Shown: piece after piece, positions 1-10,833 of the stretch | Numbering within the stretch: position 1 is the stretch's first letter | Layout: each line of letters starts with the position of its first letter | Assembly: GCA_019915015.1 (NCBI GenBank) | Contig: JAHBBC010000008.1 | Span: 682,001 to 746,000, forward strand | Direction of reading: 5' to 3' | DNA: 64,000 bases | DNA from: Auriscalpium vulgare | Taxonomy: Eukaryota; Basidiomycota; Agaricomycetes; Russulales; Auriscalpiaceae | The notes under the pieces: model-generated | What the model was told of the DNA's origin: nothing | The model's input: only the letters and a program-made list of their open reading frames with translations | Databases searched by the model: none | Position numbers and translations under genes: made by a program

Positions 1-372
1 CCCTGCGACCCGTTTGCCGTGGACGTCTACTATCTCGGGAACCTCATCCGCACGCACTTCATGATGGTAAACGTTTGTCCTCTTGGTCTTCATCTCTTTC
101 TGACCGCATCCTCACAGAGGTATCATGGCTTCAGCTTCATGCATCCTCTGGTGCAAGATATGGTCGCACGCGACCCCTCGAAGCGACCAAATATGGACGA
201 AGTCGTGGCTCGCTTTAAGACCATCCGGGAGTCGGTGAACTTCTGGAAACTACGCTCGCGCATGGTTTCGAGGAAAGAATGGCGAATTGTCGGCTTCGGG
301 CGATCGCTGGGTCATTGGTATCGTCGGCTGGGGTACATCATCACGAGGAAACCTGCTATCCCTGATCCATAG
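1..372 (+). CDS. K1: A-type kinase-like protein, 3' part only (cut by window edge)
   Basis: This is the C-terminal part of a fungal kinase-like protein. Exons are <1-66 and 118-372, split by a 51-nt GT-AG intron (67-117). The first exon carries the D-V-Y-Y-L-G segment, equivalent to the alpha-F region of protein kinases. The second carries the subdomain XI motif RDPSKRPNMDEV and the family C-terminal tail HWYRRLGYI...PAIPDP. The final exon is 255 nt, as in nearly every other copy. The intron is a multiple of three and has no in-frame stop, so retention would also give an open frame. The sequence is closest to K9 and K12, including 200 nt of shared downstream DNA. The catalytic half lies outside the window, so activity cannot be judged. 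Confidence 0.85.
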   Translation, partial: PCDPFAVDVYYLGNLIRTHFMMVNVCPLGLHLFLTASSQRYHGFSFMHPLVQDMVARDPSKRPNMDEVVARFKTIRESVNFWKLRSRMVSRKEWRIVGFGRSLGHWYRRLGYIITRKPAIPDP

Positions 373-1433
373 TATGTCCTTCGTACGTCTGCCATTTGTC
401 CGTGTACACACACATACCCAAAGTTCTCCTCGATCGAAACCGTCTTCTACGATGTCTCTTGTTTTGCTATTGCCTCCTGACTCGCTGCCCCACTCGTTAC
501 CCCACTTATTGTTCAGTATTGTCACTATGATAGCGGCCGCATTTCTTTAACCTCGGCCCTTGATTCAATTGATCCAGTGTTATTCAACTGCATCCGACAC
601 TAAGAGCACTAGTTTGCCTTATGCAGCGAGTTGCGACGTCTCGGAGTCTCGACGCTGGTGCCGTTACGGGGGCGCGCGTGGCAGGGACACACCGGCTCCG
701 CTCCACGATGCGAAACCGGGATAGAATAGCGCACCGTCAGTTGTATTGTTCCAGGACGAGTGGACGGCAGCTACCAAGCGAAATGAGCGTCAGGCTTGCA
801 GAGCGGCGGTATTACCAGGGTATTACAACAACCCAAGGCCTGGGAGGCCGAGCATCACAGGCGCGCGATATCACCTCGCTCCGTTACGTGGGCACCGGGA
901 GCGCGCACCTGTGAGAGTTGGCAAGCTTTAGCCTGTACAAAAGACGCGGACATGATGCACTGGTCGTCGCAATGGCATCAGTACGACGAAGTTGTTGCGA
1001 GATAGGGCGGAATAGGTCCGTGGAATTTGCATGAATGCCCCTGTTGTACACGTACAACAGCGGAAGCGCCACCCAAAGCGAGCTCAGCAGGTTTGCGCCT
1101 AGTAACGGATGCCCAAACAATGCCGAAGATCTTACCAGGGAGCTGGGCAAGCGAGCGCGAGGTGGCGCCGGGATAGACACAAGGGCTGCGGCGTCCGTGC
1201 TGGGATCTTTCAACATGCTTCATTCGGCGTGATGCATATCAGGCGCTGATACGTACAATAAACGGCGCTGACTATGCTCACGCTGTGCAAACCTTTGGAT
1301 ACAAGGTCGCCGATCGACAGCCATTCGCCTACTATCTGTGAGAAAATCGCCGACATGAAAGCACTCCGGATGAGAAACAAAAGACAGCCAAGTGAGGAAA
1401 GACAATAATCATCGCGCAGCATAGCTACTGCAG

Positions 1434-1595
1434 ATGGTACACATATCACCGGGAACCTGCGTGCCAATGGAAGCGGTATGGACGCGGTACCACGTGGAGA
1501 TCGCCAAGTCTTTGGACATCGCTTGGGATGACATGTACACGCACCGGAACGCTGTAATATTCGTACGACCAGAATCTCTCCCATTCGATTGCTAG
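1434..1595 (+). other. Recurring spacer mini-ORF (copy 1)
   Basis: A 53-codon frame begins MVHISPGTCVPMEAVW and continues with an EIAKSLDIAWDDM-like segment. Related frames start at 12792, 14111, 18466, 26252 and 53458. Several differences between copies fall in third codon positions, which hints at past coding. The 3' ends differ between copies because of indels. The function is unknown; it could be a decayed exon. Confidence 0.3.
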
Positions 1596-2858
1596 ATGCG
1601 ACTGTGCGACACGAGCGACACTGTTCGCAGCTTGGCCCTCGGCCGTGGCGCCGGATTGCCGCGGAGTCTGAGCGGGGCCGACGACGTGGCGGGCTCATAT
1701 CCCTTGCCACACTCCTGCGCACCGTCGTCGACGAGCAAGTCATGCTACCTAGTGTTCCTGCGAGACCTGAATGAGTAATGAGTCTACGGAGAAGCAACCT
1801 GCCCACCCGCAAAAAGAATAGCGCGCACTTACGTCACGGACAGGCTAGCAGACCCTGCCGACAAATGGTACCGAATTGTGCCGTGCACACTGCCCAGTGC
1901 CGTGCCCATCGACACCGTGCACGAGCTGCTAGAGGTCCATCATGATTCCATATGTTGCGCGATAAAATCTGTCATGCCCCACGGTGGGAGCAGGAAGTGA
2001 CCGATTATGAGGAAGACCTCAACACCAACAGAGCGAGCACCCGGCCTGGCCATCGGCTCTCCTCGTGGCGCGGTGAGAAAGCTCGGTAGACTGCTCCGCA
2101 TGAAAATCATTAGTAACATAATCTGGCGACGGAACGGGGCGCATCAAAATACCGTGATTGAATGTACGCTGCCGACCGGCGCCACGCAGCTTCGACTCCG
2201 TAGCGCGTCTTGAACGATGTGCTTGGGAGAGTATGAAACCTAAATTCCGTAGTGATGCAAGGTGAATAGATGCAGGCAAGATACAGGCAAGAGTCGCGCC
2301 GTAAGAGTCCGCGCCGCGCAATTGATCAAGACGCTCATATTCCCGGCCTGAATCATTCAGTGTGCAGATCTTAAATACATAGAATGAAGAGAGGGAGACG
2401 ATTTAGGTACTCACGGGAGGTCCTGCAACCGCGGTTTGTGCGGGCAGTCCGTGTGCAGGCAGGCAGGCTGCGATCCACACCCAATCGATGAGTGATTGAA
2501 AAAAACCAAGAGTCTGATGGGAAACCGGGGATCCGCTTGCATACCTAGGTAGGACGGCGAACTGATCGAGACAATGTGCCCGCACGAGAGGAAACTGCAG
2601 AGCGGGAAGATGCGTAGATGCGACAGAAAGCCGCGCGCGGTGTCGATGACGGACTGCAGAGTGTGTCATACTTGATGACTGTCCTATAACATGAGCCGCA
2701 ACAACAGGAGTCGTAATGCTGATGCGCTGTCCACACAAGCTAACCGCTGCAATCAGCAAGAGGCGATATCGGTCCATCATAAAAAACGCACCTGAAAGAC
2801 GACACATTCGCATGCCATCGTGGCAGCCTCTGACCCCTTCGCCAGCCACCTGTGTTCG

Positions 2859-2891
2859 CGTCGTCCCTGCGTCGTCCCTGCGTCGTCCCTG
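2859..2891. repeat. 11-bp minisatellite, three perfect units
   Basis: The unit CGTCGTCCCTG is repeated three times in tandem. Degenerate versions occur at the same place in homologous spacers near 19885-19925, 36230-36265 and 54830-54870. It is therefore an old feature of the kinase 5' flank with variable copy number. Confidence 0.8.
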
Positions 2892-3321
2892 CGTCATCTC
2901 TTAGTGGATGCTTGCTCCGGGTGTCCAGGAGCACCAACTTCAACGCGTCATACTTTGCCGGGAATGAGGAAGACGTCGGACAGCATCACTAGTGCGTGCA
3001 GTGCGCTCGTGTACAGCTGGGTACAGCGAGCTGTCCGCAAGCCTTTGTGGTGGACGTGTTGCGAGAGAAGCTGAAGCTGGAGACGAGCAGAAAATCGGCC
3101 GCGAGACGGCCCGGGCAGGCTCCGGCGGGTTACCGGGCCGTGGAGGCACAGCTTACTCCCGGGCCTTGTGCTCGCGCCTCGAGTCGTCGCCTCTCGTCGG
3201 CCGTCGTAAGCTCAGGCTATTGTTCGAATGGCGGCGTTGACTGTGTTGCCCTTCCTCACCCACTCACTCTCCCCGCGCCCCTGCCCATCCCTAGCTCCAC
3301 CCACCCCACCACATCGAGTCG

Positions 3322-4668
3322 ATGCCAAGCGCTGTCCTCAATGCCGACGGCACGTTCCAAGTGCCAGATGCCAGTGAGTGGGCCCTCCCGTTCCCCGGCG
3401 CATTAAGCCATAAAGAGAGATGGTGGACGGAACATCGCGACTGGCTTGCAGAGTGTGGCTACAAACTCAGGCCGCGATATCAAGCCGACTTGGACAGCGT
3501 CTTTCCAACCACATCAGAATCAGGAGAAATTTGAAGATGGAGTCCTCATATATGTGAGCCCCCCACGGATATCTTAGACCGGAAACGCTTAGTTGCTTTG
3601 CTAGAAACCAGACATGGACGCCACACGCATCGTGCACGGAGTTGAGCAAGACGTTGTTATCAAGAGTGTGCCATATCCGTTTGCGACGGATCTGAAGAAG
3701 TGCAAACGTTCGAGCTTTTGACGTCTGAACCTCTCGCCACAGATCCACGGAATCATACCCCACCTCTGCTCACTGTCATGCAGGTACCAGACGAGCCCGA
3801 GCAGCGCTTGCTTGTCATGCCGCTCTTGAGGCTCCACGACGACCCCAGATTTGAGACTTTCGGGGAAGCTATCGCTTTCTTCACGCAGACATTCGAGGTG
3901 CGTGGCTCCATTTACGATGTGGCGTGTCATTAATTGACGAACCAACTCCTAAAAGGGCATCCAATGCATGCACGAGCATCGCATCGCACATAGGTAGGCA
4001 TGGCGCTATGTCTATTTGGAGTAAAATCTGACTGGAATTAGGGGATGCACGCACCACAACATCATGGTCGATCCCACCGGCATGTACTCAGTCCCATTCT
4101 ATCCGGCAAAGCAAAATATGCGTCGCGATTGGAAAGACAAGGCGAAGCTTCGTCGCACCCGCACGCAGCTGTGTCCGCGATATTTTCTCATCGATTTTGG
4201 TCTGTCTCGCTACCCTCCGAGCGCTGGCGACGCGCCTATGGACCTTCTCGTGCAGGGTGGCGACAAACCGTCCCCGAGCATGTCAATTACGACGATCCCT
4301 GCGACCCGTTTGCCGTGGACGTCTACTACCTCGGGAACCTCGTCGGAGAAGAGTTCATGATGGTAAGTCATTATCCACTCGGTCTTCCTTTGTCTCTGAA
4401 GACAATCTGGCAGCGGTACCACAGGTTTTCCTTCATGCGCCCTCTGGTGGAAGACATGGTCGCGCGCGACCCTTCCAAGTGCCCGAAGCTCGACGAAGTC
4501 GTGGCCCGCTTCAAGGAGATTCGGCATTCGGTGAACTTATGGAAGCTGCGCTCGCGCATGGTTTCCCGGAAAGAATGGCGCATTGTCGGCTTTGGCAGGT
4601 CGTTTGGTCACTGCTATCGTCGGTTGGGTTACATTGTCACGCCGCGCGCGGACGGCTGCTACTCCTGA
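3322..4668 (+). pseudogene. K2: A-type kinase-like pseudogene
   Basis: The layout follows the A-type gene: an N-terminal WW exon from 3322, the VIK exon near 3613, a micro-exon near 3958-3995 and a DFG exon from about 4042. It carries several lesions. An extra T after the codon pair for Ala-Asp shifts exon 1, which stops at 3534. The second exon is shifted near 3680-3700. The HRD aspartate codon reads GGA, giving H-R-G, so the catalytic aspartate is lost. The C-terminal tail PAIPDP is replaced by an unrelated ending. DFG, the PE motif and D-V-Y-Y-L-G remain readable. Only the last part (4045-4668) is open, because the final intron is 51 nt and stop-free. A homologous A-type pseudogene (K10) sits at the same place in the second large repeat unit. 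Confidence 0.8.
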
Positions 4669-6765
4669 TCTTAATATCGCGTGCGTCTTTCGCCCACTCG
4701 TTAGCTGTCCAGGTGCACTAGCATGTCTCTGTATACTGTGTGTTTGCCATCTCATTCGCCCGCGCGCACGCATATCTGATTCACAATTTTATCGAATTGA
4801 GTTGAGTACGGAATTACTATCTGAGTCAAGAACTACCCTCTGTATGACTAGTGTTGCCGCGCGTCACCATGCGACTGAGTGCCATCCAATGCGTACAGCT
4901 CGTTGTGGCAACTGTCTTCTGAGAGCTGCTTTCGAAGCTTTGATCGCCAGCGCGGCTTCTGCTGTGTGCATCCGCGCGAAGTTTAGCGAGGAGAGCCCGA
5001 ATTCGACAAGAGCGCATGCAGCAGTATCACTTGTCCGGGAGGAGGCAATCCGACCGCGGCGACTCCGTGTCGAGTCGACATAGAGTTCGACGAGAGAAAA
5101 AACAGCGAGCATCTCCAGGCGACAGCATATCGAGCATCAGCTGCCGGGCGACGAGCTGGCAATCACCACGCCCCCTCCACTGCGCCGCCTCGCCGGGTGC
5201 GGACCGCGGAGTTGGCCCAGCCGCAGGATCGAGGCGCGCAAGGTGCAAGTCGTCCGGGTGAGTACAGATGTCGGCGGGCTTGGAACTTGATTTAGCGCGC
5301 GGCCGCGTTCAGATGTTGGTGTACGGGCTCGGTGGTGGAAGTAGAGGTTTGTCGAGGCGATAAAAGCTATTTGCGGTGTCAGGAAGTGTGGAAGCTAACA
5401 CGGAAGGATGAGACGCACTCTCTGAAGGCAGGCGAAGGATCGAGCACTCCCTGGCGTATTGCCCTACGGATAGAGAGATGATCTAGGTGCCCAGTCAATG
5501 GCTGAGCAGGAGGTACACGGAAAAGGGACTCACCGATCAGTAGTAATTTAAGACAAACGTGAATATCAGTCGACCGCGACTGTTGGCGCGAGCCTCAGGT
5601 GGCGCTCGCGCATATCCTTTGCCACCCCTCGTCGTTGAGGATAGAGGGAACATGGATGCGCTGCCCTTGCAGGAGCTGTGGCTCGTATCGTATTGAGCGC
5701 AGTGACGTCATCGATCGGACTAGGAGTGTAGACCTGGCAATATGCGCGTTCATAAGCTGCGCTGTATTAACTGTTCGAGACGTACCAACAGAGGCGAGTG
5801 CTTGAGCATGGCGTCCTACTCGCATTGATCGTTGGACATCACCGGCGGCGTTCTGTAACACACACGCAGAGCGAGAAGCCCCTCGAGAGACGAGGGGTCC
5901 GCTCCCAAGGTTTTCGAACGACAACGGAGGACGATACCAGAAGCAGATACTGATCCGGGTGAGGAATCTAGACCGATACCTGCGCACGACGAGGCTGAGG
6001 CCAAGGATCCAACCACCAAGGCATTGATCCGATGCGCACAGGAAGTTTCTGGTCGTCCTACGGCCATGGTAAAATCGCCGGTGGTCCCGCAAAGAAGGTA
6101 AATTAGCTATAGGCACGAAAACAGACGAGGTACGAGCTCACTGTAGCATCCATGCCCCGACTGCAGGCCACAGGCATGAGCGGCCTGGCCGGAGCAGTCG
6201 CATAACTAGGCGGCAGAGCCAGACGTGTGTGCGCGCCGATGAGCACGGTATTTTGGTTGAAATGGTGGTCCGAACCCACAGGGGAGGGCAGAGTGACGAG
6301 ATGAACGCAGAGAAGTCGCGCGACTACATGGTGAGATGCGTCCACCAAGGTTGTGGCTTGACGGGGCACAGAACATGGTGGTGACGGTGTCTCATGAGCG
6401 CAGGGGGTAACGAGAACGCACTGGCCTACGCAAATAGTCAGCAGGAGGCAAGTCTAGATGAGGTGAGGGCGCACTGTGCTATGAGGCGGGCTGCAGCCTG
6501 CTCTTGCACCTCTACCCAGTATCTCCCGCACCGACGTTGTGTTTGAGTAAGTAAATGCCGCGATGTGCTTCCTTGGTGGAAGAAATGCCGTGAGCTGACT
6601 ACCGATGAACCATAGCAAAACCGACAATGCACATACAGGAAGGCGACAAGGAATGCGGCCATTTTTTTTCGTGAGCCGAGAACAACCAGAAACTACTGTC
6701 CGCGCCTCGATGCGCTTGTTTCAATCCAGGAGCGATAAGTTATAAGACAGCAGCAAGCCGACTGA
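4669..6765. repeat. Block L, left copy (repeated at 39163-40902 and partly at 57750-58460)
   Basis: The block lies between the A-type pseudogene and gene H2. From about 5270 it is colinear and highly similar to 39460-40902. A third, more diverged copy is recognisable at 57750-58460. A minus-strand frame with DASHHVVARLLC near 6330 recurs in all three copies and ends at a possible donor GTGAGC, but one copy carries a 1-bp deletion inside it. A decayed gene is possible and I do not call one. The segment around 6740-6765 is the empty site for the large mobile element found in the right-hand copy. Confidence 0.7.
5879..5897. other. Short perfect-stem hairpin in block L
   Basis: CCCCTCG and CGAGGGG form a 7-bp stem around a 5-nt loop. 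The right-hand block copy keeps both arms near 40097-40115 with one loop change. No function can be assigned. Confidence 0.4.
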
Positions 6766-7201
6766 TCAAAGGTGGGACGAGGTCATCAGCGGGCATCGGA
6801 ATCGTCGGGCAGCGCAGCGGCAACGTGGATTTCGGGCGGAGATTTCGGCCGACATGGGCCGCGTCGACTCCCTAGCTCGGTTGCAGCCTTCCGCACACAT
6901 CCCACGCAGGGGTTCCCTACCTGAGCGACTCAACTCAGATGCAATCCGCAAAGCGTTTGGAGACACTGTCCGATACCTTGCTTGATGTGCTCGAGGGCAT
7001 CCCGCGGAGGCTTAGCTGCAGAGAACACCCGATGTGCGTCGCAAGTTGCAACTGTCGTCTACCGTCATCGCTCACAGTGGCATCAACGGCAGACCCAACA
7101 TATATTATCCACAACCTAGAGCCAATATTGCTCATAATGGCACTACAAACTAAATACGGTGGCCTTCGATGCGGTCAGATTCGACAAGATCGCGTTGCAA
7201 A

Positions 7202-8338
7202 TTACTGCTCATGCTCGCCAGCGAGGGCAGTCGTGGTGATGCTTCCACCGACCTTCGTGGTTACGGCGGTGCTCTCCAAGGTGATGCTGGTGACTCCGCG
7301 CGCAGTAGCGATGTCATTGGCGGTTTGCACTGGTTGTTCGGAGACGCAGCCTAGCAGTCGCAGACATGTGAGCACCTATCCATTGCTCGCCGATGTCAAA
7401 CTCCTTACCTTCGGCTTCGAGAACGTCAATCAGGGTATTGAGGTTTTCGACCGGCGGAATCTCTTCGTCGTCGTCAGCTTCATTGTCGTCGTTGCCTTGC
7501 AGGTCCGTATCTTCCAATGCACGTGGAAGCTCATCTTCATCAGCGAAACCTCCGCCGGTCTTCTCGATGTCAAAGGCTCCGGGCATCGACTCAGAACTAA
7601 TGACCTCGCCTGGAGAAGAAATTGCAGTTGCACCTTCGTTGATGCTAGATTATGTGACATACCTGGTACGCTTTTATTGATAACTGCGGATGGGCCTAGC
7701 TCGCGCGTTAAGACTGCCTATACACGATGTCAGTAAGACTACCCTTCTGCCGCGGCGTCGCCGTACTGACCACAACATTCTCGTACGCGTCTTCTGCAAG
7801 CTTGTAGAACTTGAAGGCTTCAAGCGTATCGCGCAACGACGACATGCTAGTCGTTTTTGTCTGCACCTGCTTTCGAGCCGTCATGAGTCTGTTGAAAGGT
7901 GAGCATGTTATCAATGGGCATGCTGGGTGATCCTCACTCTTTCCAACGCGAGAATAGCAACCGCTGTTCTTCGGTAGGATGGCTGTCCATGTACCTCTGG
8001 AGCAGTTCCAAGGATAGAAGTATCGCTTCGTCGCCCTGACGCATCAACGATCCGGCGGATAGGGACATGGTCAACTTGTATAATGGTCGATAAGTGAGGT
8101 CGCGGTGTGTTACTTGAATTTGAGGGGCTTGACGCCTCACAGTAGGCTTCATTTTATAGGCAGTCACATCGCGAAGCGGCTGTTTGCGCGATTTATTCAA
8201 GTTCTGAATGCATCGCCCAGACAAGATGTCTTTGTTCTGGTTCATCGCATTCGGATGCCCTCGCGCGCCAAACACGCCGACGTAACCAGGGCACCTACGT
8301 TTTGTGTCTTGCAATTGTTCTGCATGTGGCGGTCGCAT
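7202..8338 (-). CDS. H2 (left copy): protein of unknown function, five exons
   Basis: I do not recognise this family. The model on the minus strand has exons 8338-7938, 7888-7771, 7717-7663, 7609-7409 and 7350-7202, with GT-AG introns of 49, 53, 53 and 58 nt. It encodes about 307 residues. The start is the ATG of MRPPHAEQ, downstream of an in-frame stop. The N-terminal 45 residues are basic with scattered Cys and Gly. Residues about 90-173 look helical (LLSLELLQRYMDS, ELMTARKQ, LRDTLEAFKFYKLAED). Residues 214-241 are strongly acidic. The C-terminus is rich in Thr, Ala and Gly. There is no signal peptide or membrane segment. The right-hand copy is nearly identical, and H4 near 62 kb shares the helical part and two intron positions. 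It lies in tandem with H1 on the same strand. Confidence 0.6.
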
Positions 8339-9174
8339 GACACGCCGCGTACCATGCGCTCACGAAGGGACAGGGAACGGGCGCGAACCCCACCATGTCA
8401 TTGTTCTCGAGCCAGTTTCCGGATACAATTGGCGGGCGCCTCGGGTCTGTTGCATCCATTGCAGAACAAGGCAACTACATGTGTCTATAATGTCTGTGCT
8501 TCCAATCATTGTATAGCCCATCGGAGCGCTGCTGTTGCTGATGAGAACTTTCTCGCAGCTTCTGATCCCCGAAGTGCTGGGTGAAGGCTATGCGGGCGCG
8601 GACTGTACATTTCCGAACTATGATTGGCTTGCCGGAAACTCGTGCGTCTGAGGCGTGCCGAGTTTGGAGTAAGAGAGACGGAAGGTACGACGAACAACAG
8701 TGCTGACGCCCAGAATGATCAACCTCCTGTCCATTCCATGAACTGTGCGACAGGGCCTGAGACCTTCTCTAGGATGCGCGCCAGTGTGTAACTTCCGCAG
8801 GTACGGACGTGCCGCGGAGTGGGGCGCCATTTTGTCGGCCCTACGTGTTTGTTGTCTTGTTTTGGCCCTGACGTGTCCATGTATCCGTGCTTCTGGCACT
8901 TTGACGGCACTTGCGCGCGAGTTTTCCGCGAAGGTCTATCCTCTTATTCTTGTTTTCTGCGCTGATGCGTGGGCATGTCATTAAGGGTATCGGCAGTACG
9001 GGCGCCATGGCTGCTAGCATTAGACGGTGACAGCATCCAGAAACCCGATGCGAGGGAAGAAAATATGACACGTTCTGTAACTCTACTGTCCACGGGATAT
9101 CAATTTAAATACATATCACGGCACTGAGAAAGCTAGGGCGCCTGCGCCGATACGGAGCTACTACGGCGGATGTA

Positions 9175-10409
9175 TCATCGGGGCTTTGGCTCGACAGAAG
9201 GGAGAGGCGCATCGCAGCCATCGACAGATGGGCGAGTGGAACCTACGCAAAGTGAGACGGCGGAATGGATACGAGGCGAAAAGGCGCTGTACCTTCCGCA
9301 GAGCCGCTCTCAGCGCGGATGGCCGATTGAGGAACTAGTAGCTCAGATGTATCGTCATGACTGGGTGTCTCTGGGCCATGGCTGGATGTATCTCCATGGC
9401 TGGATGTATCGCCATGACTGGATGAGCCCGTGGTAGGACCATCGGCGGATTGAGGGATCTTGTCGAGAGGGATGTGTTCATATTTGGAGTCCTTGAGATC
9501 TGTGCCCGCAGGTGCAGTTCCGCGAGGCAGTCTTTCAATCTCCGGCTCTAATCAGAGTTTTAGCTAAGCGATATCATAGGCGGCTGCTTCAAACGCGTAC
9601 GGAAGGAAGACCCCGAGGCTTGAGCTTCACTTGTTCCAGACGGATTCCGCCCGCTAACTTGCCCGTGATTTTCCCCCGAGTCGTTGAAGTAGTTCGCGTA
9701 TTTGGTTCTTTCCTTTTTGCGCTTCTCGGCCTCCTTCGCTGAGAAAACAGGATGATGTCAGGTCTTTGATTGAGTGAATTTGAGCTGACGGCCTACCGAG
9801 TTTAATTGTACGACCTTCCAGGTCCGCTATAGTCTTTTGTGCAGCCAGACGCGAGGCAGTCTGTGAACCAGAAACGGAGCAATTAGGAACTAGCGGCCCA
9901 GCGCACGTGGTTGAAAGGCATCACATATGTTTCCAAGTATAGTTGTTTGGTGTCATTTTTGAACTTGAGAAAGTCTTTTGACTCGAACGCTCTCTTGATT
10001 CTACCCACCCAGCCACCGCCGGGCGACTGTGACGCAGTGGCGGCGAAAGTTTTGGCCTCATCACAGAAGCTGCATGGGGGTGAAAGCATTAGTTATGCAG
10101 CATCAACGAAGGAAAGTCGACGACGAACTCTGTATATTGCATTGACAACACCACATATACATCGGTCGGTATACCGAGCTGGTATTGCAACAGCAGCGTA
10201 GAAATCTGCTCTAAATAATCGTTTGCACGATCCATGCAACCACCGCGAGTCCTCCCTTTAGCTTCGCGGAAGGCGAGCTTTGCTGCCTTCGTCATTATGG
10301 GATCGACGACCATAGAGAAGGTTGCTCCGGCTAATTCCGACCCGTAAGCTGCAAGAGTGCTGCTGCCAGCGTTCTGCTGATACGGAGGCGGAGGGGCGGA
10401 AGTGGACAT
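9175..10409 (-). CDS. H1 (left copy): protein of unknown function, divergent from kinase K3
   Basis: I do not recognise this family. Exons on the minus strand are 10409-10129, 10069-9907, 9860-9797, 9738-9601, 9547-9293 and 9242-9175, with introns of 59, 46, 58, 53 and 50 nt. All phases fit and give 322 residues. The start MSTSAPPPPYQQ is conserved with the right-hand copy. Residues 25-90 look helical and mildly hydrophobic (GATFSMVVDPIM, AAKLAFREAK). A basic coiled-coil-like stretch follows near residue 170-185 (EAEKRKKERTKYANYF). Residues 257-281 hold imperfect SSHGDT repeats, and the C-terminus ends PKPR. The ATG lies 425 bp from the start of K3, which is transcribed the other way. Compared with its paralog it has many amino-acid changes, far more than the neighbouring H2 pair. 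Confidence 0.65.
9352..9425. repeat. Short tandem repeat inside H1 exon 5
   Basis: Imperfect 18-nt units built on GGCTGGATGTATC or GACTGGATG are repeated about four times. On the minus strand they encode the SSHGDT-type repeats. The right-hand copy has a different arrangement at 50058-50125, so the length of this part of H1 varies. Confidence 0.65.
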
Positions 10410-10492
10410 GATTACAGGCAGGTGTTGGAGACGATAGTTGGATGAGAAAGGCGGAGAGGTAGGCTGATGCCCCTATCGAAAAGCAACCTGCG

Positions 10493-10500
10493 TTATATAT
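10493..10500 (-). promoter_or_regulatory. TATA-like box of H1 (left)
   Basis: On the minus strand the sequence reads ATATATAA, 84-91 bp before the H1 ATG. A TATATAA box lies at the same distance in the right-hand copy (51194-51200). Its position in the shared H1-kinase intergenic region makes it a plausible core promoter. Confidence 0.45.
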
Positions 10501-10833
10501 CTGTCGATGCCAGTGCAGCGGCGCACGAACTGAAGTCCCTCGGCGCACTAAGAGTCAGCTTCCGACGTATAGGCTCCGTGTCGGCGCCAAAGAATGGTTG
10601 CCTTGTTCACAGCCGACTGAGAACAAAGCCAACGTCGTAAGATGACTTCGGTAGCTATGTAGACTGACACAGCAATCATCGCGCGCGCGGGTCTGCGAAA
10701 ACAAAAGACTTCTCTATGGGCGAAGCGCCCAGAGGCACCGATTCGCACGCTGTCGCGTGCGCCGCGCATTGTTGGTTCAAATCACAGTATCGGGTCTGGA
10801 CGACACGCCCTGCTCTCCAACAGCTCAAGCTAC

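Larger units (their letters stand above)
373..3321. repeat. Spacer between K1 and K2, built of sequence shared with other spacers
   Basis: No convincing gene is visible. The first 250 nt match the DNA after K9 (38051 on) and K12 (56477 on). About 620-2400 matches 13380-15050, 18100-19430 and 53000-54360 with small indels. About 2400-3320 matches the 5' flanks of K5, K9 and K12. A short plus-strand reading frame at 1434-1595 recurs in five other spacers. An 11-bp minisatellite lies at 2859-2891. Many overlapping short frames occur on both strands, and indels between copies break most of them. Confidence 0.7.

Noticed and set aside
2403..2897. 164-codon minus-strand frame in the first spacer
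   Set aside because: Homologous spacers break this frame in different places and no splice model fits all copies.
6103..6369. Conserved minus-strand frame DASHHVVARLLC in block L
   Set aside because: It recurs in three block copies, but the right copy has a 1-bp deletion inside it and no neighbouring exons could be joined in frame. It may be a relic, not a supported gene.
6939..7736. 265-codon plus-strand open frame, repeated at 47649-48446
   Set aside because: It overlaps the minus-strand H2 exons, which have coherent splice sites, phase and an acidic domain. Its conservation follows from the near-identity of the duplicated DNA.
10070..10128. Frameshift in H1 (left) relative to the right copy
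   Set aside because: The apparent shift lies within a GTTCGT...GCAG intron with a CTAAT branch site. Splicing restores the frame in both copies.
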